Of a stretch of DNA of 64,000 nt, positions 1 to 9,200 are shown one piece after another. How positions within the stretch are numbered: position 1 is the stretch's first letter; every line of letters starts with the position of its first letter. A program made the position numbers and the translations under genes. The notes below the pieces were generated by a model. The model worked only from the letters and a program-made list of their open reading frames with translations, searched no databases and was not told the DNA's origin. This DNA is from Emiliania huxleyi CCMP1516 (taxonomy: Eukaryota > Haptophyta > Isochrysidales > Noelaerhabdaceae), in assembly GCF_000372725.1 (NCBI RefSeq), contig NW_005200250.1, positions 93,007 to 157,006 of the forward strand, in the 5' to 3' direction.

Positions 1-1001
1 CACGAGGGGCAGCTAGAGGAGCTGCGCGCCAGTTCGGGCGGATCGAAGAGGCGGCGCAAAAGGCCGACGGCGAGCACAAGTCCGTCGCCAGCGAGCGAGA
101 CGCACAGATCGAGCAGCTGAAGAAAGAGCTTGGCGATGCGCAGAAGCAGCACAGCGATGACAAGGACCAGATGCAGCGCCAGAATCAGCAGCAGCTGCTC
201 AACCTGCAAGGCCAGCTCAACGAGGCGGGGCGCGCCAAGAAGCAAGAGGCGGACGAGGCGGCCCAGACACGTCAGAAGCTCGAGGCACAACTCGCCGCGC
301 TTCGTGAGGAGTCTGACAAGAAGCTCAGCGCTGAGCAGAGCCAAGCCCGCGAGCTGCAAGGAGAGCTGGAGGCGGCCAAGGCCGAGCTTGGCGAGGCTGG
401 CGAGCGTGCCACTGCGGCCGAGGCGCGGGTGGCGGAACTCGAGCACCAGCTCCAGCTCGGGTCCAGGGCCGCGCAGCCGACGCCGCAGCACGCCGCAGCG
501 CGCCCGCCAGGCGGCGCCGCAACGCCCAAGAGCCGTTCGCTCAGCTACCGTCCCGGCCGTGGGCCCCGTGCGCCAGCCGTCCGGTACGGTAGCTCAACCG
601 GCTCAAACCCGATGATCACCCCCGCCTCGAGCGTCTCGCCCGAACCACCCAAGACGCTGCCCGAGCGCACGCCACGCGCCGAGGAGGGGGGCGGCGGCAA
701 GCCCCCGCAGCTGGACTCCGAGCCGTCGGCGCGAAAGGTGCCGGAGCAGCCACGCCGCTCGGTGGGGCAGCAGAAGCGCAAGGAGGGGCCGCCGTCGTCG
801 CCGACGAAGGAGTCTACACCGCCGGCTCAATCGCAGTTCGTTGCGAAGCCGGAGGGGGCGGCGCAAGGCCCACCTCGGCGCTCGGCTGGAGGATCGACGA
901 AGCTTCGCCGCACCGCCCTCAGCCGCCGCACGCAGCCGGGGACGAAGGCGCAGCCGGCAAAGGGGCGCGACGTCTTCGACCTCGACGTCTTCGATGACTG
1001 A
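1..1001 (+). CDS. Coiled-coil protein, 3' part of gene (5' end outside window)
   Basis: The frame is open from base 3 to a stop at 999-1001. The first ~130 visible residues are a long charged heptad-like helix rich in E, Q, K, A and L (for example QIEQLKKELGDAQKQ), as in coiled-coil rods. The rest is a low-complexity tail rich in P, S, R and Q, ending in a small acidic repeat DVFDLDVFDD. No enzymatic motif is visible, so function is unknown; a scaffold or cytoskeletal role is only a guess. In the first ~30 bases the coil-like reading (HEGQLEELRA) lies in another frame, so an exon boundary or an indel may lie near position 30-36. Several overlapping frames in this GC-rich stretch are shadows. 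Confidence 0.65.
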   Translation, partial: RGAARGAARQFGRIEEAAQKADGEHKSVASERDAQIEQLKKELGDAQKQHSDDKDQMQRQNQQQLLNLQGQLNEAGRAKKQEADEAAQTRQKLEAQLAALREESDKKLSAEQSQARELQGELEAAKAELGEAGERATAAEARVAELEHQLQLGSRAAQPTPQHAAARPPGGAATPKSRSLSYRPGRGPRAPAVRYGSSTGSNPMITPASSVSPEPPKTLPERTPRAEEGGGGKPPQLDSEPSARKVPEQPRRSVGQQKRKEGPPSSPTKESTPPAQSQFVAKPEGAAQGPPRRSAGGSTKLRRTALSRRTQPGTKAQPAKGRDVFDLDVFDD

Positions 1002-2024
1002 TCGGATGGCGTGCGCGCGCGGCTACGGCGAACACGGCCACCGAGCGCAACAGGGGCGACGATGACGCCAGAGCCGCCACGCGTTCAAAGCCGCCGTCGC
1101 TGCTTTCGTCATGCGCATGTCGGTCCGAGATGTGATGTGGAGCGACGCCTGGGAATGAGATGGGGGATGGGGGCGGGTGATGCGTGCTCGAGTAGCGGCG
1201 GCAGAGAACGATCTGCTTCAGGCTCAGTGGGTATTCGCCCGCCTTTTGCGCCGGACTCGGGGCCGTACGAGAGGGTCGCAGAAGACACCAAACAGCGCCG
1301 CCGGCAGGGACTCTGATCAGTGACTGTTGAACAGTCTGTAACTGTTGACGTTGGGGACCTGCTGGTGTAGCCTGGTGTGTCGTTGTCCTCTCTCTTGCGG
1401 ACGCGTGTCTTCGCGGTTCGTGCACTCGCGCACGACCTCGCCGCCTTTTGTGCGCAATGAAATGATAGAGGCCATTGCAAAATCAGAGAGCAAGCCAGTC
1501 AGGGCGGCGTGGCTTGCTCAGCCATCATTCGCAAAAGATCTGTTCAGGACAGCCCTCAGCCCGGAGAGGGGGGGCAGGGCGGGGAAGGGGGAGAAATGCG
1601 CGCAAACGCCGGGGTGTGTTTGAGCCACAAGCTGCTCGGTCGTGGCGAGGAAACGACATGAGGAAAGAGGTAAAAAAGCGGGGTAGTCATCCTCTCTCTT
1701 GGGGAGGCACTTGGACTCTCTCCTCTCCCCCCACCGCTTGCTCAGACGCCTCCGACAGAGCACACGTCCTAAGCGCACGCACGACTGGGGCAAAGGGGGC
1801 ACATGGACATGCACATGTGCATGTGTGAATTTACTGACATAGAAAAACACGATCACGAGGTGTTGTTGTGTGCGTTACTCTATGAGAGAGTAGCGGTTTA
1901 GGACTTAGGTTGGAGCAGCGGTGGGGAGGACGACCCGCTCAAAAACAAGAAAAGATCCAAATCAGTAAAAAGAATAAACGGACCACCCTTCAAGTGCTAA
2001 AGGATCGTGCAGCGCAAGTGCGCC
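1002..2024. other. Intergenic, about 1 kb between two convergent genes
   Basis: No convincing gene. Short ORFs on both strands are low-complexity and overlap each other. A small alternation of CATG/ACATG words lies near 1800-1826 and paired CTGTTGAAC/CTGTAACTG words near 1321-1345. No polyadenylation or promoter signal can be assigned reliably. Confidence 0.5.
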
Positions 2025-4028
2025 TCACGGTGATCTCACCGCAAACCCTCTCCGTCGCTCCGACAGTGCAGCCTCCAGGACTCCCATCACCTCCTGCCGC
2101 TCTGCCTCCGACGCAAACGCCCGCTGCACGGCGGCAGATAGGTTCTGCGGGTCGATTACCCGCGGGTGCAGCGCAGACATCGCCCTGGCTCGGCCCTTTC
2201 GTTTCCGCACAACGCGGAGCACTGCTGCCGCCTGCTCGGCTGTAAAGTAGGCTCGCCCTGCAGCCTGTGAGAGCAGTCCCGGGCCCTCACGCGCCGGGCC
2301 CTCAAGTGATAGCTGCTGCTCGGCCGAGAGCGCCCTCATCAGGTCGTCGAACCTGGCCTCAGCCATAGGCGGCGACAGATGACGCCCGCGGTCTAGCGGC
2401 TTGCTCCTCAGCTCGACTGTGTGCTCAAGCTTGAGGGTGCCCTGCTCGGGGAGGTGGGGGTACTGCCATTCGGCCGGGTCCGCGCGCGCGTCGTCGAGGC
2501 TCGCCGATCGCCACGATTCAAGGGGTGACGTGAGCTGGCGCTCCCAGAGTCGCAGCGCCGTGGCACGGCCGGCCGGTGAGGAGAGGTCGAGCGCCGCCTC
2601 AAAGGTGAGCTCGTCCTGCGGCGTGGTCGAGCTACAAGCCGCTCGCAGGGAGCCCGCAGCAGGGAGTGACGCCACTCCGAGTGCAAAAGGTGTGCCGTCG
2701 AGTTTGCTCCAGTGGCAGCAGACATCACCCGCAATGACGCGCTGCTCGGCCAGCTCGGCAAGCAGCCTGTCACCCGCATTGGAAAGGTCGAGGTCTAGCG
2801 CCGCCTCGAGCCCGCGTCTCCATGACACGTACTCGAACTCCACAAGCCCACTCTTTGGGAGCTCTCCGCTCGACTCCCCGCTGTCGGGGACGACGAGCGG
2901 CGCGCCGTTGTGCCGCACGTGCATCCACGTCTCGCCTGGCTCGTTGGACATGGCGTGCAGCGTCTCAAGCAGAAAGGCATCCCAAGGGTCCGCGCAGTCG
3001 AGCTTGTAGCTGCCGTCGGGGTCGGTCGGCGAGAAGCGGCAAGCAGCACCGCGCTTGTACGATGCGCCCTCGTGCACATCAGTGAGGCCGGCCGACTCGA
3101 TGCGCCGATTGCTGCGAAGCGCGTCCACGATGGCGGAGATGCCCTCGAGGTTGAACTTGGTTCCGTCCAGTCCCATTGGGTTGTGGGAGAGCTCGCACGA
3201 GGTGAGCGTCGAGCTCCTTCGGAGCCCGTCTGCCAGTGCAGTAGCACCCAAGCGGCCGATGCGGTTGTGCGAGATGTCGAGGTGCGTGAGCGCCGCGATC
3301 CCGGGGATGGCCTCTCCGAGCGCCACCGCGCCCTGGTCACCGATGCTGTTCCAGCTCAGATTGATTCGTCGGAGAGCGCTCCTCGGCAGAGCGTGGGCGA
3401 CGGAGGAGCCACCTGCTCCTCTCAGCGAGTTCCATCCCAGATCCAAGTCGAGCAGGTGGGCATTGGACGCGATCATTTCGCCCAGCGCAAGGCCCGAGGC
3501 CTCGCCGAGCGTGTTGTAAGATACGTCGAGCCGCGTGAGAGAGGCCGCGGCGGGGCCAGAGAGAGCGTCAGTGAGCGGCACGGCGGCTCGATCGTCGAGC
3601 GCGTTGCCCTTGAGCACTAGTTCGCGCAACGAAGGCACGCCAGGGAGCGCACTCGCGAGCGATCGCATGCCGTGAAAGCCTATCTGGTTGTCGGCCAAGT
3701 TGAGCGAGGTCAGGGTGGTGTTGGACAGCCCCACGAAGGCGGCACACCCCTCGTCGCCAAACGCATTGTCTCCGAGGTTGAGCGAGCGAATATGCTCATT
3801 CACGGCGAGCGCTGCAGCCAGAGCTTTCGCCCCCTTGACCCCCATCCCTGCGTGGCGTAGATTTATGTGTTCGCACCGGAGCTTCGCCACAAGCATTGCG
3901 CAGGGCACAGCTTCGAGCGCGGCGCAGCGCGAAAAGTACTCCCTGCGGCCGGTTGTGGCCGCACACTCGCGCTGCTCACCCTCCGCTGCGTCCGATTCGG
4001 CGTCGCTCCACTCGTCGGAGTCTGACAT
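2025..4028 (-). CDS. Leucine-rich-repeat protein (RNase-inhibitor/NLRC-type repeats)
   Basis: Uninterrupted 667-residue ORF starting MSDSDEWSDAE. From about residue 50 to 300 there are some nine tandem 28-residue LRRs of the ribonuclease-inhibitor class with the pattern LxxLNLxxNxIGxxGAxALAxAL (SLNLGDNAFGDEGC, SLNLADNQIG, RLDVSYNTLGEASG, HLDISHNRIG, SCELSHNPMG). Such LRRs form a horseshoe that binds protein partners; RanGAP, NLRC3/5 and flagellar/ciliary proteins use this class. There is no NACHT domain. After a unique middle region, the last ~120 residues contain a helical segment with YFTAEQAAAVLRVV and RVIDPQNL that resembles DUF4476-type modules (from memory). The acidic N-terminus and lack of introns contrast with neighbouring intron-rich genes. 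Partner unknown. Confidence 0.85.
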   Translation of the reverse strand: MSDSDEWSDAESDAAEGEQRECAATTGRREYFSRCAALEAVPCAMLVAKLRCEHINLRHAGMGVKGAKALAAALAVNEHIRSLNLGDNAFGDEGCAAFVGLSNTTLTSLNLADNQIGFHGMRSLASALPGVPSLRELVLKGNALDDRAAVPLTDALSGPAAASLTRLDVSYNTLGEASGLALGEMIASNAHLLDLDLGWNSLRGAGGSSVAHALPRSALRRINLSWNSIGDQGAVALGEAIPGIAALTHLDISHNRIGRLGATALADGLRRSSTLTSCELSHNPMGLDGTKFNLEGISAIVDALRSNRRIESAGLTDVHEGASYKRGAACRFSPTDPDGSYKLDCADPWDAFLLETLHAMSNEPGETWMHVRHNGAPLVVPDSGESSGELPKSGLVEFEYVSWRRGLEAALDLDLSNAGDRLLAELAEQRVIAGDVCCHWSKLDGTPFALGVASLPAAGSLRAACSSTTPQDELTFEAALDLSSPAGRATALRLWERQLTSPLESWRSASLDDARADPAEWQYPHLPEQGTLKLEHTVELRSKPLDRGRHLSPPMAEARFDDLMRALSAEQQLSLEGPAREGPGLLSQAAGRAYFTAEQAAAVLRVVRKRKGRARAMSALHPRVIDPQNLSAAVQRAFASEAERQEVMGVLEAALSERRRGFAVRSP

Positions 4029-4918
4029 GTCCTGAAACGGCGCGGCCCGGGCAGCGGTTCCCGGTGTGAATTGCGTTCATAGGACGTATTTTCTTCTCAC
4101 AACAAGGCTGTGAAGGTCGCACCTCAACCTCTCGTACAGTTGTAGACCAGCGCACAGCGCCATACGAGGTATTTCCTTCTCAATAACAAGGCGTGAAATA
4201 AATGGACACCGTCTACGGTCTACGCTCCCCGGCTGTGGATGTGAGATACCAACTGCTCTCCAAGTGCTCCAAGTGCTCCGTCGTGCGTCGAGACCGTCGT
4301 TCGTGCGGCCTGAGTTGACCGGAACGGCAACTGGGGACCGTTCTGACTACGAGATTGTGTACCTTTGGGCCTGTGTTATATATAGATAGATAGAGTGCAG
4401 GTGCGCGCCAGTCACCGAGAGGATGCTTTTACCTAATTTACTGCGTGCCTGCCCGTGTTTGTAGCCTGGCGTTTGTGCCCTCCCTAGTTTGTGCCCCCTT
4501 CGTGCCGCGTCCTACGACGGGAGTTCATTTTAAAAGAAAAAGCCTAATTGCCCGGGTTCCAACTTTATCCGGGTTATGGTATGGACGGTAGCGTCGCGGC
4601 CCAAAGGGGTGGGGGGGTATGGTCCTGACCGCCCAAGACTAGCCCTACCATACCCCCAAGCAGGTCTGCCAGCAGGCTGGGGGGTATGGTCTTAGGTTAG
4701 GTAGGAAGGTGAAGAATGTTGCGTGACTGTCTCTGTGCGATTTCGGGCCCGGGGTTGTGCGTTTATGTGAAGCAGTCAGGCTCGGACCTGAGCCACCGTA
4801 CCATACCCCGCAAAAAGTCCCAACCCGAGACTTGGAGAGGGGTGATTCGATACCGGAGTCAGGTGTGAAAAGTGACAACGTGAGTCGTGACACACGACCG
4901 TCACCGTGACGCCATCGC
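4029..4918. other. Intergenic between two minus-strand genes; contains palindromic repeats
   Basis: No supported gene. A TATA-like run with GATA repeats is at 4376-4395. An 11-bp word GGGGGTATGGT and its reverse complement alternate four times between 4613 and 4809 (see separate entry). The segment 4238-4290 carries the words CTCCAAGTGCTCCAAGTGCT, related to the dispersed motif also seen at 15.37 kb and 45.89 kb. Confidence 0.5.
4613..4690. repeat. Alternating inverted repeats of GGGGGTATGGT
   Basis: GGGGGTATGGT at 4613-4623 is followed by its exact reverse complement ACCATACCCCC at 4647-4657 and again by the direct form at 4680-4690. A fourth partial copy TACCATACCCC is at 4799-4809. The first pair can fold into an 11-bp stem with a 23-nt loop, and the second and third can pair as well. 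It could be the ends of a small MITE-like element or a transcript hairpin; no target duplication was recognised. Confidence 0.6.
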
Positions 4919-5446
4919 TCACATAGCCTCACAGGATGGCCCGCGCAGCAGGTCGGTGGAGGGGGTGGTCGTTTCGTGGAGGGGGGAGACGCTTCTTTGA
5001 ACGGGTAGCTTTCTCTCGGGTGGGCGAGGAATGTCGGGTCCTTCCTCCCCGCGCAAATCCATCAGCAGCAACTCGGCTGCACGTATGTTCGTCAGCGTGC
5101 CAACTTCACGTTCGGTGTTCTTTGCCACGTCGATAGCCTCGACGAGCTCGAGGAGCGCCGCCTCGAGCTCTTCTGGAGCCTGTTCCGTCTCATCGAACTT
5201 GCGTCCCACTTCCTTCATCTTTTCCGTGAGCTTCTCCTCCGCCGCCATCTGAGGCTTGCGCACCTCCTCCCATGCTCGCATCTTCTCCTCACGCATTGCC
5301 TTGGCTGCTTGCCACTCCACCATCTCCTCCGGTGTCAGGGCTCGCATCGGCATGCTCGCTGCGCAGAAAGCTGTGCGTCGAAAGCGGACGACGGCGAACA
5401 CGGAAAGGCACAACCGGCCCACGACAGCGACGGGCAACCGGCCCAC
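4919..5446 (-). CDS. Small helical protein of unknown function
   Basis: ORF of 175 residues. The first 40 residues are basic and hydrophobic (LPVAVVGRLCLSVFAVVRFRR) and could be a targeting or transit peptide. An internal start at MPMRALTPEEM would remove it. The middle (about residues 40-125) is an amphipathic charged helix with many E, K and A (EKLTEKMKEVGRKFDETEQ, EAALLELVEAIDVAKNTE). The C-terminus is Pro/Ser-rich. No known family recognised; a mitochondrial or plastid assembly factor is possible but unproven. A 57-bp repeat begins 38 bp upstream of the start codon. Confidence 0.5.
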   Translation of the reverse strand: MGRLPVAVVGRLCLSVFAVVRFRRTAFCAASMPMRALTPEEMVEWQAAKAMREEKMRAWEEVRKPQMAAEEKLTEKMKEVGRKFDETEQAPEELEAALLELVEAIDVAKNTEREVGTLTNIRAAELLLMDLRGEEGPDIPRPPERKLPVQRSVSPLHETTTPSTDLLRGPSCEAM

Positions 5447-5483
5447 AATCGTGAAACGAAGGAAATTTATTTTTCAATGTATG

Positions 5484-5540
5484 TGGCTCTTACGTACATT
5501 CCCGGAGGAGGACTGCTGACAGGGTTTGCGATGAGGAGTG
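5484..5540 (+). repeat. 57-bp dispersed repeat, copy 1 (second copy at 51295-51351)
   Basis: These 57 bases match 51295-51351 without a mismatch, while flanking sequences differ completely. In one frame the segment reads ALTYIPGGGLLTGFAMRS in both copies. It may be a conserved end of a transposon or a fragment of a dispersed gene. Confidence 0.75.
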
Positions 5541-5689
5541 TTTTAATGTGATAAAAAATCATTCGACACAGGCGCGGATATGCAACGGTGGCATAAGGCG
5601 ACTGATACACCGTCGCACGGACTGGCACGTGCGGGTACTTAACAACGAACGAAAAGAACTTCCCCGCCCCGGCCTTGTCAAGTGCCTGG

Positions 5690-5850
5690 GACCCTGTCGT
5701 GTGGGTGAACCCTGCCCAGCCCCCCTCCGTGTCGCGATGCGCTCCCCGCTCCCGTTCCCCTGTGTCCCTGATCGTCCTTACAAGATCCTGCTCGTGCAGG
5801 TGGGGACCCTGTCCTTCTCCCACCCCTCGTTTGGCCTGCCCGTTTTATTT
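5690..5850 (+). mobile_element. SINE-like retroposon, family A, copy 1
   Basis: Starts near GTGGGTGAACCCTGCCCAG, contains GATCCTGCTCGTGCAGGTGG and CCCACCCCTCGTTTGG, and ends in a TTTATTTATTTA tail. The same blocks occur in the same order at 17988-18217 (+), and inverted at 46385-46520 and 46965-47110. A conserved body with a variable microsatellite tail (TTTA or TTTC) is typical of SINEs. No clear RNA polymerase III boxes were identified. Confidence 0.6.
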
Positions 5851-5865
5851 ATTTATGCTGTCGGT

Positions 5866-5968
5866 CGATCCAAGATCCTGCGGTTAATGACTGCACTCCA
5901 AGTGCGCCAAGTGCAGGTGGAGACCCGTCCTTCTCCCACCTCGTTCGGCGTGTCCGTTTTATTTAGTT
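5866..5968 (+). mobile_element. SINE-like family A, truncated copy
   Basis: Repeats the block CAGGTGGAGACCCGTCCTTC and CCCACCTCGTTCGGCGTGTC with a TTTATTTAG tail, directly behind copy 1. Its 5' part is replaced by the dispersed motif GACTGCACTCCAAGTG also found near 15.37 kb and 45.89 kb. Confidence 0.5.
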
Positions 5969-6292
5969 AAGTGTCTGGCGGGCGGGGCGCCGCCACCGCG
6001 AACGCAAAAGAGTTTTGGGGCGTGTGCATGCAGAGAGAGAGATGCATGCCGTGTCCCGTGTGCACACATGCCGTCCGTGCTATGGAATGAACGGTTGGTC
6101 CATACGGAATAATGAATGATTGCGCGTTCTGCTCGTCGGTTTACCTCCGGATACCTCGGTCGATCTCGGTCATCTCGGTCCATCTCGTCCATCAAACCGC
6201 CGAATTCGAAAAGCAAGCGGCTGCAATGCCAATGGGCTGCGTTTGGCTGCCTCCGTCCGACGCAGCCTGTCGAATCGGATATCCCTAGTTGA

Positions 6293-9200
6293 ATGGCGCT
6301 GCTCAAGCTACTGCTGATCCTCTCGATCAGCGTCACCACCGCCTCCAGCTCCACGATCGACGGCACGCGCCGGCGCGGCCTCGCCGAGCAGCTCGCGGAG
6401 GAGTGTGTTGCCGGCACGGCCGGCCTCATCGTGTCCCTTGTTCCGCTCCCGTGCCACTGCACCGCTGAGAATGCCGACGGGTCTGACGCCGTGCTTTGTC
6501 CTATGTGCGTCTCGACTCCCTGACAGCTCCTCCTCGACCCGCAAAACTGACTGCGCCCTTGTGAATCGCTAGGTGCGTCGCAAAGCACTGCCCAGGCGTG
6601 GACGCCGGCGTGCACTGCACCAGGAAAACAGGACCATCGCCCTCGCCACCCGCGTCGGCCTCACCCCTCTGCCGGCCCTTCTGCGCCCTCAAGACCGATC
6701 CGTGGGAGGAGAAGTGCTCATGGGGAGGCTGTGAGGGCTGCGCCGAGTGCTCCAGGGTGCAGCAGCAGCAGCTTCAGGCAAAGCTCGGCGCCCTGTCGGC
6801 GGCTCCTGTCCGCTACCTCAAGTCACTGAACGCCATCACTGCTGCAGAGGTGTCTGCCCCGCCCTGAACCGCCCCGCATCCCAGCCTTCCCAGCTGACAG
6901 CCCATTCCACCACCACGCAGCTGGATGAAACCACGCTGGAAGAGGTGATGCTCGACCCAAGCGTGCGCTCCATCGGTGCCGACTGCATTATCGAGCTTCC
7001 GACCGAGAACGACGCCGCGCCGAGCGCGATCCAAGAAGGGCCGACCTGGGGCATCGACCGAATCGACAGCCGCGTTGGCCTTGACAACCAGTACGACGAT
7101 TCGGGCATCACGGGCTCCGGAGCGATTGTTTACGTGCTCGACACGGGGGTCCGCATCACGCATAGTGAATTTGGCGGCCGGGCCGAGCCTGGGTGGAGCT
7201 CGGGATGCAACGACAACGGCAACAGAGACGGCCGGTGGGGCAGCACCGCCGCTCCTAGTCCTTCACCTGCACCTCCCTTCTCGCCATATAGGATGCAGCG
7301 CGGGGTGGGTGCGGGACGGTGTCGTCACGGACGCAAACACCTGTCACTGGCACGGAACGCACTGCGCTTCGACCGTGGGCGGCATCGAGCTTGGCGTGGC
7401 CAAACAGGTGACCATCGTGACCGTACAGGTTCTCTCGTGCGCCGGCGCGGGCTCCACCTCTGGCGCTGACCCGCGTGTGGCATGATTCGATAGGGCGCGT
7501 GAAATTGATGTATGTAGGCTCGGGCTCCACCTCTGGCATCTTCGAGGGCATCGAGTGGGTGGTCGCGGACGTGCAGCGGCGCGAGGCGGAGCTAGACGCA
7601 CACGTACCTGCCATCATCTCCATGTCGCTCGGCGGCGGCGGAGGCGGACGTTTCGACGAGGTCATCAACTGGGCATACGCGCAAGGAGTCGTGTCTGTCG
7701 TCGCCGCTGGCAACAATAACGCCGACGCATGCAACTATTCGCCCGCCTCCACACCGCTCGCCATCACAGTCGGCTCCACCACCCGGACCGACGAGCGCAG
7801 CTCCTTCTCAAACCACGGCTCGTGCGTCGACCTCTTCGCGCCAGGTTCGTCGGTTGACGGCGCCTGCACCACGAGCGACTCGTGCACGCGCGCCGCCTCT
7901 GGAACCTCGATGGCATGCCCGCACGTCGCGGGCGTGGCGAGTCAAGTTTGGGCGGCACACCCGTACTTCACACCCGCTGAGCTGGCGGCCGCCATCGACT
8001 GCCTCGCCACGGCGGACGTGATTGACGACATGCCCGCTGACACTGCCAACCGGCTCCTCTACAATGGGTTCGCGGCGGACACAAACGGCTGCCTCGTGGG
8101 CCCCCCCACGCCGCCCCCTGCACCACCCCAGCCGCCCCTCCCGCCCGCGTCGCCGCCGCCTCCGCCCAACGGGCCGCCGCCGCCCTCACCGCCGCCCTCA
8201 CCGCCTCCGCCGCCCTCGCCGCCGCCGCCGCCGCCCTCGCCGCCGCCCTTTCCCTTCACTTGCGAGGGCGAGCACGTTGGGGAGCCAGGCTGCACAACTT
8301 ACCAGCCGCGTCACTGCACCCGGTGCCCGACTGTCGTCGTTCAAGCCGGCGGGGCGACCTGGCGCACAATGTGCCACGAGCGAGCAAGCGGGGCGGGAGC
8401 CCAGCGCATCTCTGCCACTGCCGTGGGCTGCGAAGCCGAGTGCGCGTGCAAGTGCCGCGCCAACCTAGAGTGCGTGTCCTTCGATTGGAGGCACCAGAAC
8501 GGTCAATGCCGCCTCTACCGCGCGGAGGTCAGCACGACGGGAGTGCCATGCAGCGTCCAGCAGCACTTTTGGTGGCTGCAGGATCGCCATCCAGCGCCGT
8601 CGCCGCCTGTGAACGCGACGTGGCCTCCCCCACCGACGCCCTCTCTGCCATCCGCTGCTCCCTCGCCGCCGCCCTCGCCCTCGCCTCCGCCGCCCTCGCC
8701 TCCGCCGCCTCCGCCGCCGTCGCCCTCACCTCCGCCGCCGCCGCTGCCGCCCCCGTCCGCTGCTCCGTCGCCGCCGCCCTCGCCCTCGCCTCCGCCGCCC
8801 TCTCCCTCGCCTCCGCCGCCGTCGCCCTCGCCTCCGCCACCTCCGCTGCCGCCGCCCCCGTCCGCTGCTCCGTCGCCGCCGCCCTCGCCCTCGCCTCCGC
8901 CGCCCTCGCCTCCGCCGCCTCCGCCGCCGTCGCCCTCGCCTCCGCCGCCGCCGCCGCTGCCCCCGTCCGGTGCTCCCTCGCCGCCGCCCTCGCCCTCGCC
9001 TCCGCCACCCTCGCCTCCGCCGCCTCCGCCGCCCTCGCCTCCGCCTCCGCCACCTCCGCTGCCGCCGCCCCCGTCCAGTGCTCCGTCGCCGCCGCCCTCG
9101 CCCTCGCCTGCGCCAACTCAGCCATCCACTTTCCCTCCCGCGTGCACACACACCGTGCGCACTGGCGCGTCAATTCGGGGATTTGTCGTCGGCACCGTCG

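Larger units (their letters stand above)
5551..6292. other. Upstream region of the protease gene, mostly repeats
   Basis: Two SINE-like copies (5690-5850, 5866-5968) occupy the first part. From 5970 to 6292 there is no repeat or gene I can name. A possible small-repeat stretch reads TCGGTCGATCTCGGTCATCT at 6164-6183. Confidence 0.5.

Noticed and set aside
8529-9173. Minus-strand ORFs opposite the protease linker (Ala/Glu/Arg repeats)
   Set aside because: They are the complement of the Pro/Ser-rich linker codons, a typical shadow in GC-rich repeats.
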